DNA of 14,756 bases. Origin: CAYSIX01 sp964431205 (GTDB lineage: Bacteria; Planctomycetota; Phycisphaerae; Phycisphaerales; Phycisphaeraceae). The translations under genes were made by a program, and so were the position numbers. Position 1 is the first letter of the stretch. Each line of letters opens with the position of its first letter. Below the pieces are notes generated by a model. It ran no database searches. It was given only the letters and a program-made list of their open reading frames with translations, and had not been told where the DNA came from. Positions 6,004 through 14,303 of this stretch are shown here, in pieces. The DNA is taken from positions 1 to 14,756 of the forward strand of contig CAYSIX010000091.1 of assembly GCA_964431205.1 (NCBI GenBank). The letters are read 5' to 3'.

Positions 6004-7044
6004 TTACGGACGGGTGAACCGATAGTGGGCGACGCGCCACTCCTCGCCGTCGGCGTAGCCCCACAGCTCGGCGCAGGCCATGAAGAACACACGCCAGCGC
6101 TGCACCCAGCGCGCGGCGTCGGCCGGGCCGTATGTCTCCGTGAAGACCTCGTACACCGCGTCGCGCTGGGCGTCGAGGTTGGCCAGCCACGCCTCGGCGG
6201 TTTGCTGATAGTGTCGGCCGTTCCACGTCCACCGCTGATCGAGCGTCAGCGCACCGCCGAACTCGGGCAGCAGGTCTTCGCTGGGCATGAGCCCGCCGGT
6301 GAAGAAGTGCCGACCCATCCAGTTGTCCTCGCCGTCGGTCTCGAAGCGGTAGGCCAGCTCGCGATGGCAGAACACGTGGACGAAGAGCTTGCCGCCCGGC
6401 CGCAGCCAACCCGTGACACGGCGCATCAGCCGCTCGTAGTTGTGCATGTGCTCGAACATCTCGACGGAGACGACGCGGTCGAAGGTCTGGTCGATGTCGA
6501 AGTGGTTCATGTCCGCGGTGACGACGCGGAGATTGCGCACGCCGCGCCGCTCACGCCGTGCTTCGATGAACCGCCGTTGCGGCGCGGAGTTGGACACGGC
6601 GACGATCCGGGCTCCGGGGAACCGCTCGGCCATCCACAGCGAGAGCGAGCCCCAGCCGCAGCCGAGCTCGAGCACGTCCATGCCGTCGTGCAGGTCGGCG
6701 TGCTCGACGGTCCGCTCGAGGGCGCGGGCCTCGGCGCCCGCCAGGTCGGTCGCGCCGTCCCAGTAGCCGCAACTGTACTTGAGGTGGGGGCCGAGCACGC
6801 GTTCAAAGAAGGCGGCGGGAACCTCGTAGTGCTGCTCGTTGGCGGCGTCGGTCTCGAGGGCGATCGGGCCGCGGCGCAGGTCGGCGAGCAGCGCGGCGCG
6901 GCGGGCGGCGATGGCGGCCGGGCCTCCGCGACGCTCCTCGGCCAGGCGCTGCCGCAGCAGGCGGCGGATGCCCAGGCGGATCGCCGCGTCCGGCAGCGTG
7001 CCGCGCTCCGCCAGGTCGTGAAGCCAGGACGTGACGACGCTCAT
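6004..7044 (-). CDS. CFA-superfamily methyltransferase, coclaurine N-methyltransferase-like branch
   Basis: A 346-aa class I SAM-dependent methyltransferase. The N-terminal helical part (1-65) precedes NEQHYEVPAAFF (69-80) and LGPHLKYSCGYW (84-95), then the SAM-binding motif VLELGCGWGSLS (124-135), SVEMFEHM (193-200), LFVHVFCH (220-227), HFFTGGLMPS (246-255) and WNGRHYQQTAEAWL (274-287). This order and wording match the plant coclaurine N-methyltransferase-like branch of the cyclopropane-fatty-acid-synthase superfamily more closely than CFA synthase itself. The Cys, Glu, His and Tyr expected around the CFA-type active site appear to be kept. In this operon a lipid acyl chain is the likeliest substrate (inference); N-methylation of a lipid headgroup is an alternative. 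The ATG overlaps the stop of the DUF1295 gene by 4 nt. It is the last gene of the operon. Confidence 0.82.
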   Translation of the reverse strand: MSVVTSWLHDLAERGTLPDAAIRLGIRRLLRQRLAEERRGGPAAIAARRAALLADLRRGPIALETDAANEQHYEVPAAFFERVLGPHLKYSCGYWDGATDLAGAEARALERTVEHADLHDGMDVLELGCGWGSLSLWMAERFPGARIVAVSNSAPQRRFIEARRERRGVRNLRVVTADMNHFDIDQTFDRVVSVEMFEHMHNYERLMRRVTGWLRPGGKLFVHVFCHRELAYRFETDGEDNWMGRHFFTGGLMPSEDLLPEFGGALTLDQRWTWNGRHYQQTAEAWLANLDAQRDAVYEVFTETYGPADAARWVQRWRVFFMACAELWGYADGEEWRVAHYRFTRP

Positions 7045-7835
7045 GACCGCTGCGACTCCCGGGCAAACCAGGGGATGAAGACGCTGACCTCGCGCTGGTA
7101 CCGGCGGTACGCCTCGCCCCGGCTTCGCAGGGCCTGGGCCTCGGTCGGCGGGATGCCGGTGAGCGTGAACAGGAACACGAGCATGAGGAACGGGCCCAGC
7201 AGCGTCAGCCCGCCCAGCGGCCCGGCGATCCCGATCGCCACGTACGCCCACCAGTGCAGCCACTCGAAAAAGTAGTTCGGATGACGCGAGTAACGCCACA
7301 ACCCTTCGCGACACACCCGGCCGCGCGCATCAGCTCGGGCGCGGAACCGGGCGAGCTGACGGTCGGCCACGCCCTCGCCGATCACCGCGAACAGCCAGAC
7401 CGCCACGCCCAGCGCGTCGGTCCACGCGGGGAACGGCCGTGTCGACGCCGCGGCGCCGAGCATCGGCGCAGCAAAGAGCACGGCCCAGATCGCCTGTGCC
7501 TGGAAGAACAGGAACATGTAGAACCACTGCCGCTCGCCCCAGCGCTGTCGCAGGTCACGGTATCGGCCGTCCTCGCGCTCGCCGCCGACACGCTTCCACA
7601 GGTGCCACGCCAGGCGCACGCCCCACATCGCCCCGAGCGCCGCGACCAGCAGCCGACGACCGAGCGGGGCGTCCGTCGCCGACGCGGCAAACCCGACCGC
7701 CAGCAGCCCGACGCCCGCCGCCCACGCCACGTCCACGTAGCCCGCGTTGTCACGCCGACGGGAGAACCACCACACGCCCGTCATCGCCAACGCCATGACC
7801 GCCCACCCCGCCAGCATCGTCCATCCGGCGCTCAT
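7041..7835 (-). CDS. DUF1295 membrane protein (steroid 5-alpha-reductase-like)
   Basis: The 264-aa product is an integral membrane protein with about six hydrophobic segments (about 8-24, 35-52, 62-80, 105-128, 140-156, 192-226). It shows the DUF1295 signature GLWRYSRHPNYFFEWLHWW (178-196) and the C-terminal AYRRYQREVSVFIPWF (242-257). The family is related to the C-terminal domain of steroid 5-alpha reductases and to isoprenylcysteine methyltransferases, so NAD(P)H-dependent reduction of a double bond, or a transfer reaction on a lipid, is plausible; the bacterial members are largely uncharacterised. It lies between DUF2878 and a methyltransferase with 4-nt overlaps on both sides. DUF1295 genes next to CFA-type methyltransferases are, as I recall, a recurrent pairing in bacteria. 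Confidence 0.85.
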   Translation of the reverse strand: MSAGWTMLAGWAVMALAMTGVWWFSRRRDNAGYVDVAWAAGVGLLAVGFAASATDAPLGRRLLVAALGAMWGVRLAWHLWKRVGGEREDGRYRDLRQRWGERQWFYMFLFFQAQAIWAVLFAAPMLGAAASTRPFPAWTDALGVAVWLFAVIGEGVADRQLARFRARADARGRVCREGLWRYSRHPNYFFEWLHWWAYVAIGIAGPLGGLTLLGPFLMLVFLFTLTGIPPTEAQALRSRGEAYRRYQREVSVFIPWFARESQRS

Positions 7836-8422
7836 GACGGCTGTCCCCCCGCGTTGGCGACCACGCGCTCCCGCTCGTTCGCCGCGGTCGCGTGATCCGA
7901 CGCGGCGGCGAACGATCGCGTCAGCCGCGACCCGAGCTCCGCCAGCGCCGGCACGACGATCGCGTAGCCGATGCCGACCGCGGCGAGCGTCACCGGCGGT
8001 CGCTCACCGAGCGAGATCGCCCCCAGCCCCGAGCCGGCCGCGTAGGCGATCGGCCCGCCCACCAGACCGAACACCGCCGCGACGATCGGCCGACCGATCA
8101 GCCACCGCAGCGCGTGCAGGACCGTCACCGCGAACGCGACCCACAGCCCCACCATCCACAGCGTGCTCGGCCCGCCGAACCGAGCCGGCTCGGGAAACCC
8201 CAGCAGCCCCGTGAGCACCAGCGCACTGTCCAGCCCGTAGCCGAGCCCCGCTGCGATGAACACCAGCGCCGCGTCGGCGCCGTGCGTCCGCGACATGCTC
8301 AGGTGGCCCGCGACGAACCACAGCGCGGCGATCGGGCCGACCCACGGCACGCCGTTCGCCGCGCTGAGCACCGACGTAAACCAGACCGCGTAGAACCCGA
8401 TGATGTTGTAGGCCAGTGCCAT
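7832..8422 (-). CDS. DUF2878 membrane protein
   Basis: The 196-aa product is a small polytopic membrane protein with about five or six hydrophobic segments (about 3-20, 26-42, 50-75, 88-108, 112-132, 145-163) and a hydrophilic C-terminal tail (about 165-196). It resembles DUF2878, including a GGPIAYAAGSGLGAI segment near 121-135. The function is unknown; in gammaproteobacteria I recall this family in the same CFA/DUF1365/FAD-oxidoreductase neighbourhood, which supports a joint role in membrane lipid modification. The ATG at 8422 lies 5 nt after the CFA-family stop, the only non-overlapping junction in the operon, and no strong Shine-Dalgarno sequence precedes it. Its stop overlaps the DUF1295 start. 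Confidence 0.72.
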   Translation of the reverse strand: MALAYNIIGFYAVWFTSVLSAANGVPWVGPIAALWFVAGHLSMSRTHGADAALVFIAAGLGYGLDSALVLTGLLGFPEPARFGGPSTLWMVGLWVAFAVTVLHALRWLIGRPIVAAVFGLVGGPIAYAAGSGLGAISLGERPPVTLAAVGIGYAIVVPALAELGSRLTRSFAAASDHATAANERERVVANAGGQPS

Positions 8423-8427
8423 TGTGT

Positions 8428-9696
8428 TTACTCGGCGGCGGGCGTCGCGCCCGGGCGACCCGGCCGGGCCAGCACCATCTGCACCAGCCCGATCGTCCGC
8501 TCCTCGAACCCCGCCTCGCAGTACGAAAGGTAGAAGTCCCAGAGCCGCAGCAGACGCTCGGGGTAGCCGGCCGCACGCAGCTCGCGCGCGTGGTCGAACA
8601 GCCGCCGACGCCACCGCCGCAGGGTTTCGGCGTAGTGTGGGGTCAGGTCCTCGAGGTGGACCAGCCGCAGGTCGCTGGCCGCGGTCATCGCCCGGCCCAT
8701 CGCCGTGACGCTGGGGATGCAACTGCCCGGGAAGACGAAACGCTTGATGAAGTCCACGGTGCGACGGGCCTGATCGTAGCGCTGGTCGGCGATGGTGATG
8801 GCCTGAATGCCGGCCAGCCCGCCGGGGCGGAGCAGCTCCGCGCACCGCCGGAAGAAGGTGCCGTACTGCCGCCACCCGATCGCCTCGATCATCTCGATGG
8901 ACACGAGCTTGTCGTATCGGCCGGTCAGGTCGCGGTAGTCGCACAGGCGCAGGTCGATCCGAGGCTCGAGTCCGGCGGCGGCGATGCGGCGTGCGGCCTC
9001 GTCGTGCTGGGCCCGCGAGATCGTCGTGGTGCTCACGTGGCAGCCACGGGTCCGCGCCGCGTGCAGCGCGAAGCCGCCCCACCCGCCGCCGATCTCCACC
9101 ACCCGGTCGCGCTCGTTCAGGCCGAGCTTCTCGGCCAGGCGGTCGTACTTGGCGCGCTGGGCGTCGGCGAGCGTCATGCCCGGCCGATCGAAGACCGCGC
9201 AGGAGTAGGTCATCGTCGGGTCGAGAAAGGCGGCGAAGAAGTCGTTGCCCAGGTCGTAGTGTTCGGCGATGTTGCGTCGGCTGCCGGTGCGGGAGTTGGG
9301 GCGCAGCGCGTGGTAAGCGCGCGCCAGCGGGCCCGTCACGAACCGCGCCGGGCCTCGGTCCATCGTGTCCGAGAGCTCGAGCTGGCGTGCGAAGATGCGC
9401 AGCAGCGCGGTCAGGTCGTCGCACGACCAGTCGCCGCGGATGAAGGAGGCGGCGGCGCCCAGGTGCCCGCCGAAGACGACGGAGCGGTAGAACCGCGGGT
9501 CGTGGACGGCGAGCCGCGCGCAGAGGTCGGCACCGGGCGTGCCGAAGTCGGCGTGCCGCTCGTCGTCGCGGAGCGAGAGGCGGCCGGTGCTCAGTTGAGC
9601 CAGGCGGCGCACGAGCATCGACCGCGCCAGGCGATCGAGGGCCTTGGGCCCGGCCGAGGCGTGCGGCAGCGTGGGCGAGGTCAAGGTTCGGGTCAT
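8428..9696 (-). CDS. Cyclopropane-fatty-acyl-phospholipid synthase family methyltransferase
   Basis: The 422-aa protein has the full CFA-synthase layout: an N-terminal lipid-interacting domain (about 20-125, including FGGHLGAAASFIRGDW at 75-90), then AEHYDLGNDFFAAFLD (144-159), MTYSCAVF (162-169), the SAM motif VVEIGGGWGGFALHAA (199-214), SIEMIEAIGW (266-275) and a C-terminal HYAETLRRWRRRLF and YLSYCEAGF. It should transfer a methylene or methyl group from SAM to an unsaturated phospholipid acyl chain at the membrane surface. At the position where CFA synthases have a bicarbonate-pocket His (LLHTI), it has Gln (GIQAITI, 296-302), which I recall as usual in the DUF1365-linked subfamily. It may therefore methylate without forming a cyclopropane ring. 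The 4-nt overlap with DUF1365 supports the ATG at 9696. Confidence 0.88.
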   Translation of the reverse strand: MTRTLTSPTLPHASAGPKALDRLARSMLVRRLAQLSTGRLSLRDDERHADFGTPGADLCARLAVHDPRFYRSVVFGGHLGAAASFIRGDWSCDDLTALLRIFARQLELSDTMDRGPARFVTGPLARAYHALRPNSRTGSRRNIAEHYDLGNDFFAAFLDPTMTYSCAVFDRPGMTLADAQRAKYDRLAEKLGLNERDRVVEIGGGWGGFALHAARTRGCHVSTTTISRAQHDEAARRIAAAGLEPRIDLRLCDYRDLTGRYDKLVSIEMIEAIGWRQYGTFFRRCAELLRPGGLAGIQAITIADQRYDQARRTVDFIKRFVFPGSCIPSVTAMGRAMTAASDLRLVHLEDLTPHYAETLRRWRRRLFDHARELRAAGYPERLLRLWDFYLSYCEAGFEERTIGLVQMVLARPGRPGATPAAE

Positions 9697-10469
9697 GCGT
9701 CCGCCTCCGCGGTGCGCCAGCGGGGATGGGGGTGGAAGGGCACGCGCTTGAGCCAGAGGCGCACCGCCTGCCAGTAGATCGCGGCGACGACGCGTGCGGT
9801 CATGAACGGGTATCGCCAGAGCACGCGTCGCAGCGAGCCGGCGGTGATCGGCCGGGCACGCAGGGCCATGGTCGCGTCGAACAGGCGTTGGCCGTGCTCG
9901 AAGGTCTCCATGTGCACGCCGAGCGAGGGTCCGGGCTCGCCGAACCGCCACGCGTACCGCTGATCCATCGGCATGAAGGGGGAGACGTGAAAGGCCTTGT
10001 CGAACGAGAATCGGAGGCGGTCTTCGCCCGACTCGCGGGCGGGGCGCGGCAGGACGTAGCAGTGCCGCTCGCCCCAGGGCGTGTTGTGCACCTCGGCGAC
10101 GATCGTCTCGACGCGGTCATTATTCGCATCGAAACAGTAGTAGAAGCTGACGGGGTTCATGCAGTAGCCGAAGTAGCGCAGGTGGGTCAGCAGCGCGACG
10201 CGACCGCTCGGGCGGCGGCCGGTCTGCTCGGCGACGAGGTCGCGGACGGCGTCGTCGAGCGGCACGCCGGGATCGCCGAGGTGATCGCCGCGCCGGAACG
10301 ACGCGACGTTGGCGCGATCGACGGACCAGAGCCAGCGGCCGCGGAAGAGCTCGCCCAGCTCCGCGAGGTCGAGGTACATCATGAATACGCGATAGCGGAA
10401 GGCGTGCGAGCGGGGCGCGAAGCGCCGGTGCCGGACCCATCCCTCGTAGATGCGGCTGTGGCGCGTCAC
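9693..10469 (-). CDS. DUF1365 protein, lipid-modification partner
   Basis: The 258-aa product is a clear DUF1365 member: N-terminal RIYEGWVRHRRFAPRSHAFRY (6-26, shown by RHRRFAPRSHAFRY), YFGYCMNPVSFYYCFD (99-114), EVHNTPWGERHCYVL (126-140) and KAFHVSPFMPMDQRY (158-172). The last 60 residues contain a moderately hydrophobic Arg/Trp-rich segment that could sit on the membrane. The biochemical function of the family is not settled; it is almost always found beside an FAD oxidoreductase and a CFA-type methyltransferase, as here, and the trio is connected in alphaproteobacteria with unusual fatty acids and singlet-oxygen responses. The start is GTG at 10469, overlapping the stop of the oxidoreductase by 4 nt, and its own stop overlaps the CFA-family start in the same way. 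Confidence 0.88.
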   Translation of the reverse strand: MTRHSRIYEGWVRHRRFAPRSHAFRYRVFMMYLDLAELGELFRGRWLWSVDRANVASFRRGDHLGDPGVPLDDAVRDLVAEQTGRRPSGRVALLTHLRYFGYCMNPVSFYYCFDANNDRVETIVAEVHNTPWGERHCYVLPRPARESGEDRLRFSFDKAFHVSPFMPMDQRYAWRFGEPGPSLGVHMETFEHGQRLFDATMALRARPITAGSLRRVLWRYPFMTARVVAAIYWQAVRLWLKRVPFHPHPRWRTAEADA

Positions 10470-11709
10470 AGCGAACCTCCCAGCGGGCGGCAGACGTCCA
10501 GGGCGCTGTTGACGCCGTCCTCATGAAACCCGTAGCCGCGATAGGCGCCGCAGAAGGAGGTGCGGCGGCGGTGGCTGAGCCGGGCGAGCGCGGTCTGGGC
10601 CGCGTGGGTCTTCGGACCGAAGACGGGGTGGTCGTAGGTCATGCGGGCGATCACGCGGTCGGGCGCGATCTCGGCGGTGCGATTCAGCGAGACGCAGAAC
10701 ACCTCGTCGCCGGGCAGCCCCTGGAGGGTGTTCATGTGGTAGGTGACGGTGGGCAACTCGCTGTCCGAGGCGGGCACGTGGTAGTTCCAGGCGGCCCAGG
10801 CGGCGCGGCGGCGCGGCAGCAGGCGGGTGTCGGTGTGCAGCACCGCGTCGTTGGCGCGGTAGGGGATGGCGGCCAGGGCGTCGCGCTCGTGGTCGTCGGC
10901 GTCATCGAGAATGGCCAGCGCCTGATCGCTGTGGCAGGCCAGGATCACGTGGTCGAACGGCCTGGCCCGGTCGCCGCCCGCTTCGAGGCAGACGTGGTCG
11001 GCCTCCCGCCGCAGCCGCGTCACCGGGCAACCCACGCGGATGCGATCGCGGAACGGTCGGGTCAGGGCGTCGACGTACCGGCTCGACCCGCCGACGACGG
11101 TGCGCCACCGCGGCCGGTCCCAGACGTTGAGCATGCCGTGGTTCTCGAAGAACCGCAGCACGAACCCGGCGGGCATCTCGCCGACGCGGGCGGGCTCGGT
11201 GGACCAGACGGCCGCGGTCATGGGCACGAGATACAGCCGGCGGAACGCGTCGCTGAACCCGTGCCGATCGACAAACGCATCGAGGGTGATCGGCGTGTCG
11301 TGATCGCGGGCGATCAGGTCTTTAGCGGCCCGGTTGAAGCGGAGGACGTCGCGGAGCATGGCCAGGAACGCCGGGCGGACGGCGTTGCGTTTCTGGGCCA
11401 GCAGCCCGCGGAGCGACCCGCCGTTGTATTCCAGGCCCGTGCGTTCGTCGTGGACGCTGAAGCTCATGGTGCTCGGGCGGGAGGCGACGCCGAGCCGATC
11501 GAGCAGGCGGCAGAAGTTGGGGTACGTCCGGTCGTTGAAGACGATGAAGCCGGTGTCGATCGCGAGCGTCCGGCCGTGTCGGTTGACCGTGTGGGTGTGG
11601 GTGTGTCCGCCGAGGCGGGGCGCGGCCTCGAAGAGGGTGACCTCGTGCTCGCGGTGAAGCAGGTACGCCGCGACGAGCCCGGAGATCCCGGCGCCGATGA
11701 TGGCGATCT

Positions 11710-11713
<4 letters not shown>
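10466..11713 (-). CDS. FAD-dependent oxidoreductase (amine oxidase/desaturase-like)
   Basis: The 415-aa protein begins MKIAIIGAGISG, a Rossmann FAD-binding motif (GAGISG at 7-12), with the ribose-binding acid E29 and the following RLGGHTHT (33-40). TLAIDTGFIVFNDRTYPNF is the signature of the NAD(P)-binding, amine-oxidase-type group found beside DUF1365. The C-terminal FCGAYRGYGFHEDGVNSAL closes the FAD site. It has no signal peptide and likely acts on membrane lipid acyl chains from the cytoplasmic side. Relatives include phytoene-desaturase-like and amine-oxidase-like flavoproteins, so dehydrogenation of a methylated or cyclopropanated chain is a fair guess, with the electron acceptor unknown. 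ATG at 11713 is fixed by a 4-nt overlap with the desaturase stop. Confidence 0.88.
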
Positions 11714-12708
<995 letters not shown>

Positions 12709-12860
12709 CAGCGGGATTCCCTTTCACGGGCGGCGCGGACCATCTTGCCCGCGAACGCCAGAAGTCATAGGTGGGATCCCTGACCGGGGCCAGTAATGCC
12801 CCTGATTTTCGTCCGCCGACGCTCCCCCCGATGCAGCCGGGATTGGCAGGGGGACGCGCC

Positions 12861-12876
12861 GTGAACGCCTGTGAAC
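12861..12876 (-). repeat. GTTCAC direct repeat upstream of the lipid operon
   Basis: On the minus strand GTTCAC occurs twice, separated by AGGC, giving a 10-bp period (12876 to 12861). It lies in the 193-bp gap between nagZ and the desaturase gene. A spacing of one helical turn is compatible with cooperative binding by a regulator, but two 6-mers can arise by chance. Confidence 0.25.
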
Positions 12877-12901
12877 CCCGGGCGGATGGCGAATCGTCGG
12901 T

Positions 12902-14026
12902 CTACCGCCCGAGCACCTCGGTCGGGTCCGGCTCCTCGACCGTCACCGACCCGTCCGTCATCGCCTCGATTTGCCGGACGAGGTCCAGGTGCTCTTGGCA
13001 GCGAAGCGCGTCGAGCTCGGGCGTCGGCGGCGCGGGGCGCACGAACCGCTGAAACAGCGTCTCTCGCCGCGCTTCGGCCGCCTCCAGCCTTGCCGCGTCC
13101 ACCTCACCGGCTCGAACCGCTTCGACCAGCCGGTCGATCGCCTGGTGGACCTGGTCATTGGCGTGGCAGCCCAGAAACAGGTCCACGCCCGCCGCGGTGC
13201 CGGCCACGACCGTCGCGTCGATGCCGTAGTGGTCCGCCACCGCCTTCATCTCCAGGTCATCGCTGACGATCAGCCCCTCGAAGCCCAGACGTTCACGCAG
13301 CAGCCCGGTCAGGACGCGGCGGCTTATCGTCGCGGGAACGGATGGGTCCAGGGCCTCGAAGATCACGTGCGCGGTCATGAGCGAGCCGATGCCGGCGCGG
13401 ATCGCCTCGCGGAAGGGGGGCAGCTCGATCGATTCGAGTCGCTCCATGCCGTGGGGCAGGCGGGGCAGGTCGAGGTGGCTGTCCTGGGCGGTGTCGCCGT
13501 GGCCGGGAAAGTGCTTGCCGCAGGCGGCGACGCCCTCGCCCTGCATGCCCTCGATCAGGGCGGCGCCCATGCGGGCGACCAGCTCGGGCGATCGGCCGAA
13601 CGACCGGTTGCCGATCACCGGATTGTCGGGATTGGTGTCCACGTCGAGGACGGGAGCGAAGTCGAGGTCGAAGCCGACGGCGCGTACCTCACGGGCCAGA
13701 AGCCGCCCGACCCGCCCGGCCAGCTCGGGTTGCCGGGTGCTGCCGATGGCCCGCATGGTCGGAACGGGCGTGAACCCGTCACGGAGGCGCATGACACGCC
13801 CGCCCTCCTGATCGACGCACGCCAGCAGCGGGCGGCCCGCGGCTTGCTTGAGCTCGCGAACCAGAGCCGCGACCTGATGCGGCGACTCAACGTTGCGGGC
13901 GAACAGCACGACACCCGAGACCCCGCGCTCGATCAGGTCGAGAACCTGACGGCTGGGCGTGAGCCCGTCGAAGCCCACACAGAACATCCCCGCCGCCAGC
14001 GTGTTCGGGTCGCGCATTCGGATCAT
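12902..14026 (-). CDS. nagZ: Beta-N-acetylhexosaminidase NagZ (glycoside hydrolase family 3)
   Basis: The 374-aa protein matches GH3 enzymes that release N-acetylglucosamine from cell-wall fragments during peptidoglycan recycling. Conserved stretches are VDQEGGRVMRL (71-81), FDLDFAPVLDVDTNP (119-133), IGNRSFG (138-144) and KHFPGHGDTAQDSH (171-184), which includes the Asp-His acid/base pair (D182/H184). IVSDDLEM (253-260) holds the nucleophilic Asp (D256 by family analogy). No signal peptide is visible, so it is likely cytoplasmic, as expected for NagZ. Length is slightly above the usual 330-350 aa because of a C-terminal helical tail. Two starts are possible, ATG 14026 and ATG 14017 (residue 4); the promoter layout favours 14017 as a leaderless start. 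It is divergent from atpD and 193 bp upstream of the lipid operon on the same strand. Confidence 0.9.
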   Translation of the reverse strand: MIRMRDPNTLAAGMFCVGFDGLTPSRQVLDLIERGVSGVVLFARNVESPHQVAALVRELKQAAGRPLLACVDQEGGRVMRLRDGFTPVPTMRAIGSTRQPELAGRVGRLLAREVRAVGFDLDFAPVLDVDTNPDNPVIGNRSFGRSPELVARMGAALIEGMQGEGVAACGKHFPGHGDTAQDSHLDLPRLPHGMERLESIELPPFREAIRAGIGSLMTAHVIFEALDPSVPATISRRVLTGLLRERLGFEGLIVSDDLEMKAVADHYGIDATVVAGTAAGVDLFLGCHANDQVHQAIDRLVEAVRAGEVDAARLEAAEARRETLFQRFVRPAPPTPELDALRCQEHLDLVRQIEAMTDGSVTVEEPDPTEVLGR

Positions 14027-14053
14027 GTTAGATTCCGGCGGGCGGACGGGCAA
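14025..14053 (-). promoter_or_regulatory. nagZ promoter, probably giving a leaderless mRNA
   Basis: On the minus strand TTGCCC (14053-14048) is followed after exactly 17 nt by TAACAT (14030-14025). The -10 box overlaps the first possible start codon (14026-14024), and a second in-frame ATG (14017-14015) lies 7 nt beyond it, where transcription should start. No Shine-Dalgarno sequence precedes either ATG. Confidence 0.45.
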
Positions 14054-14147
14054 CGCGAACCGCTGGAAGGCGAGGACGCCCTGCTCTTGGACTGCACCGG
14101 CCAGGATGCGATGGGGCCCGGCGGCAATCGGAGCCCGGGGGCCGGAT

Positions 14148-14176
14148 TTGGCAGGCCGCCGGTGGCTCGCTAACGT
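14148..14176 (+). promoter_or_regulatory. Likely atpD promoter
   Basis: TTGGCA (14148-14153, five of six) is followed after 17 nt by TAACGT (14171-14176), which keeps TAnnnT. The predicted start near 14183 gives a leader of about 120 nt. It diverges from the nagZ promoter, with about 95 bp between the two -35 boxes. Confidence 0.42.
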
Positions 14177-14186
14177 ACCGGGCTCG

Positions 14187-14218
14187 GGGCCGGGCCGGTC
14201 GGTTAATCGGCCAAGCCC
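14187..14218 (+). other. Hairpin at the 5' end of the predicted atpD leader
   Basis: GGCCGGT (14193-14199) pairs with ATCGGCC (14206-14212) over 7 bp with one G-U pair and a 6-nt loop, and GGGC/GCCC (14187-14190 and 14215-14218) extends it beyond a 2x2 internal loop. It would sit almost at the 5' end of the transcript. A second, shorter hairpin follows at 14231-14250 (5 bp, a C-C mismatch, 2 bp). Either could stabilise the mRNA; a regulatory role is speculative. Confidence 0.35.
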
Positions 14219-14252
14219 GCCACGCAGACGGTCGGCCCGGCCGGCCCGACGG

Positions 14253-14282
14253 CGACTCGGACAACCACGACTCGGACAACCC
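14253..14282 (+). repeat. 15-bp tandem repeat in the atpD leader
   Basis: CGACTCGGACAACCA (14253-14267) is followed directly by CGACTCGGACAACCC (14268-14282), a 14 of 15 match. It ends 10 nt before the Shine-Dalgarno AGGA of atpD. Tandem units here could bind a protein or simply reflect slippage. Confidence 0.7.
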
Positions 14283-14303
14283 AACACTCAGCAGGATGTG
14301 GTC

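Noticed and set aside
6025..7275. Long plus-strand frame opposite the CNMT-like gene, and similar ones at 8416-9777 and 10523-11872
   Set aside because: Low-complexity Gly/Ala/Val/Glu/His translations antisense to genes with clear catalytic motifs.
8423..9424. N-terminal extension of the DUF2878 frame through the CFA-family gene
   Set aside because: The extension overlaps the CFA-family coding sequence in another frame and has shadow composition; the ATG at 8422 begins a membrane protein of normal family size.
12786..12809. GGGGC/GCCCC hairpin followed by TTTT on the plus strand
   Set aside because: It looks like a weak terminator only on the plus strand, where no gene ends nearby; on the minus strand, where nagZ and the operon are transcribed, no T-run follows.
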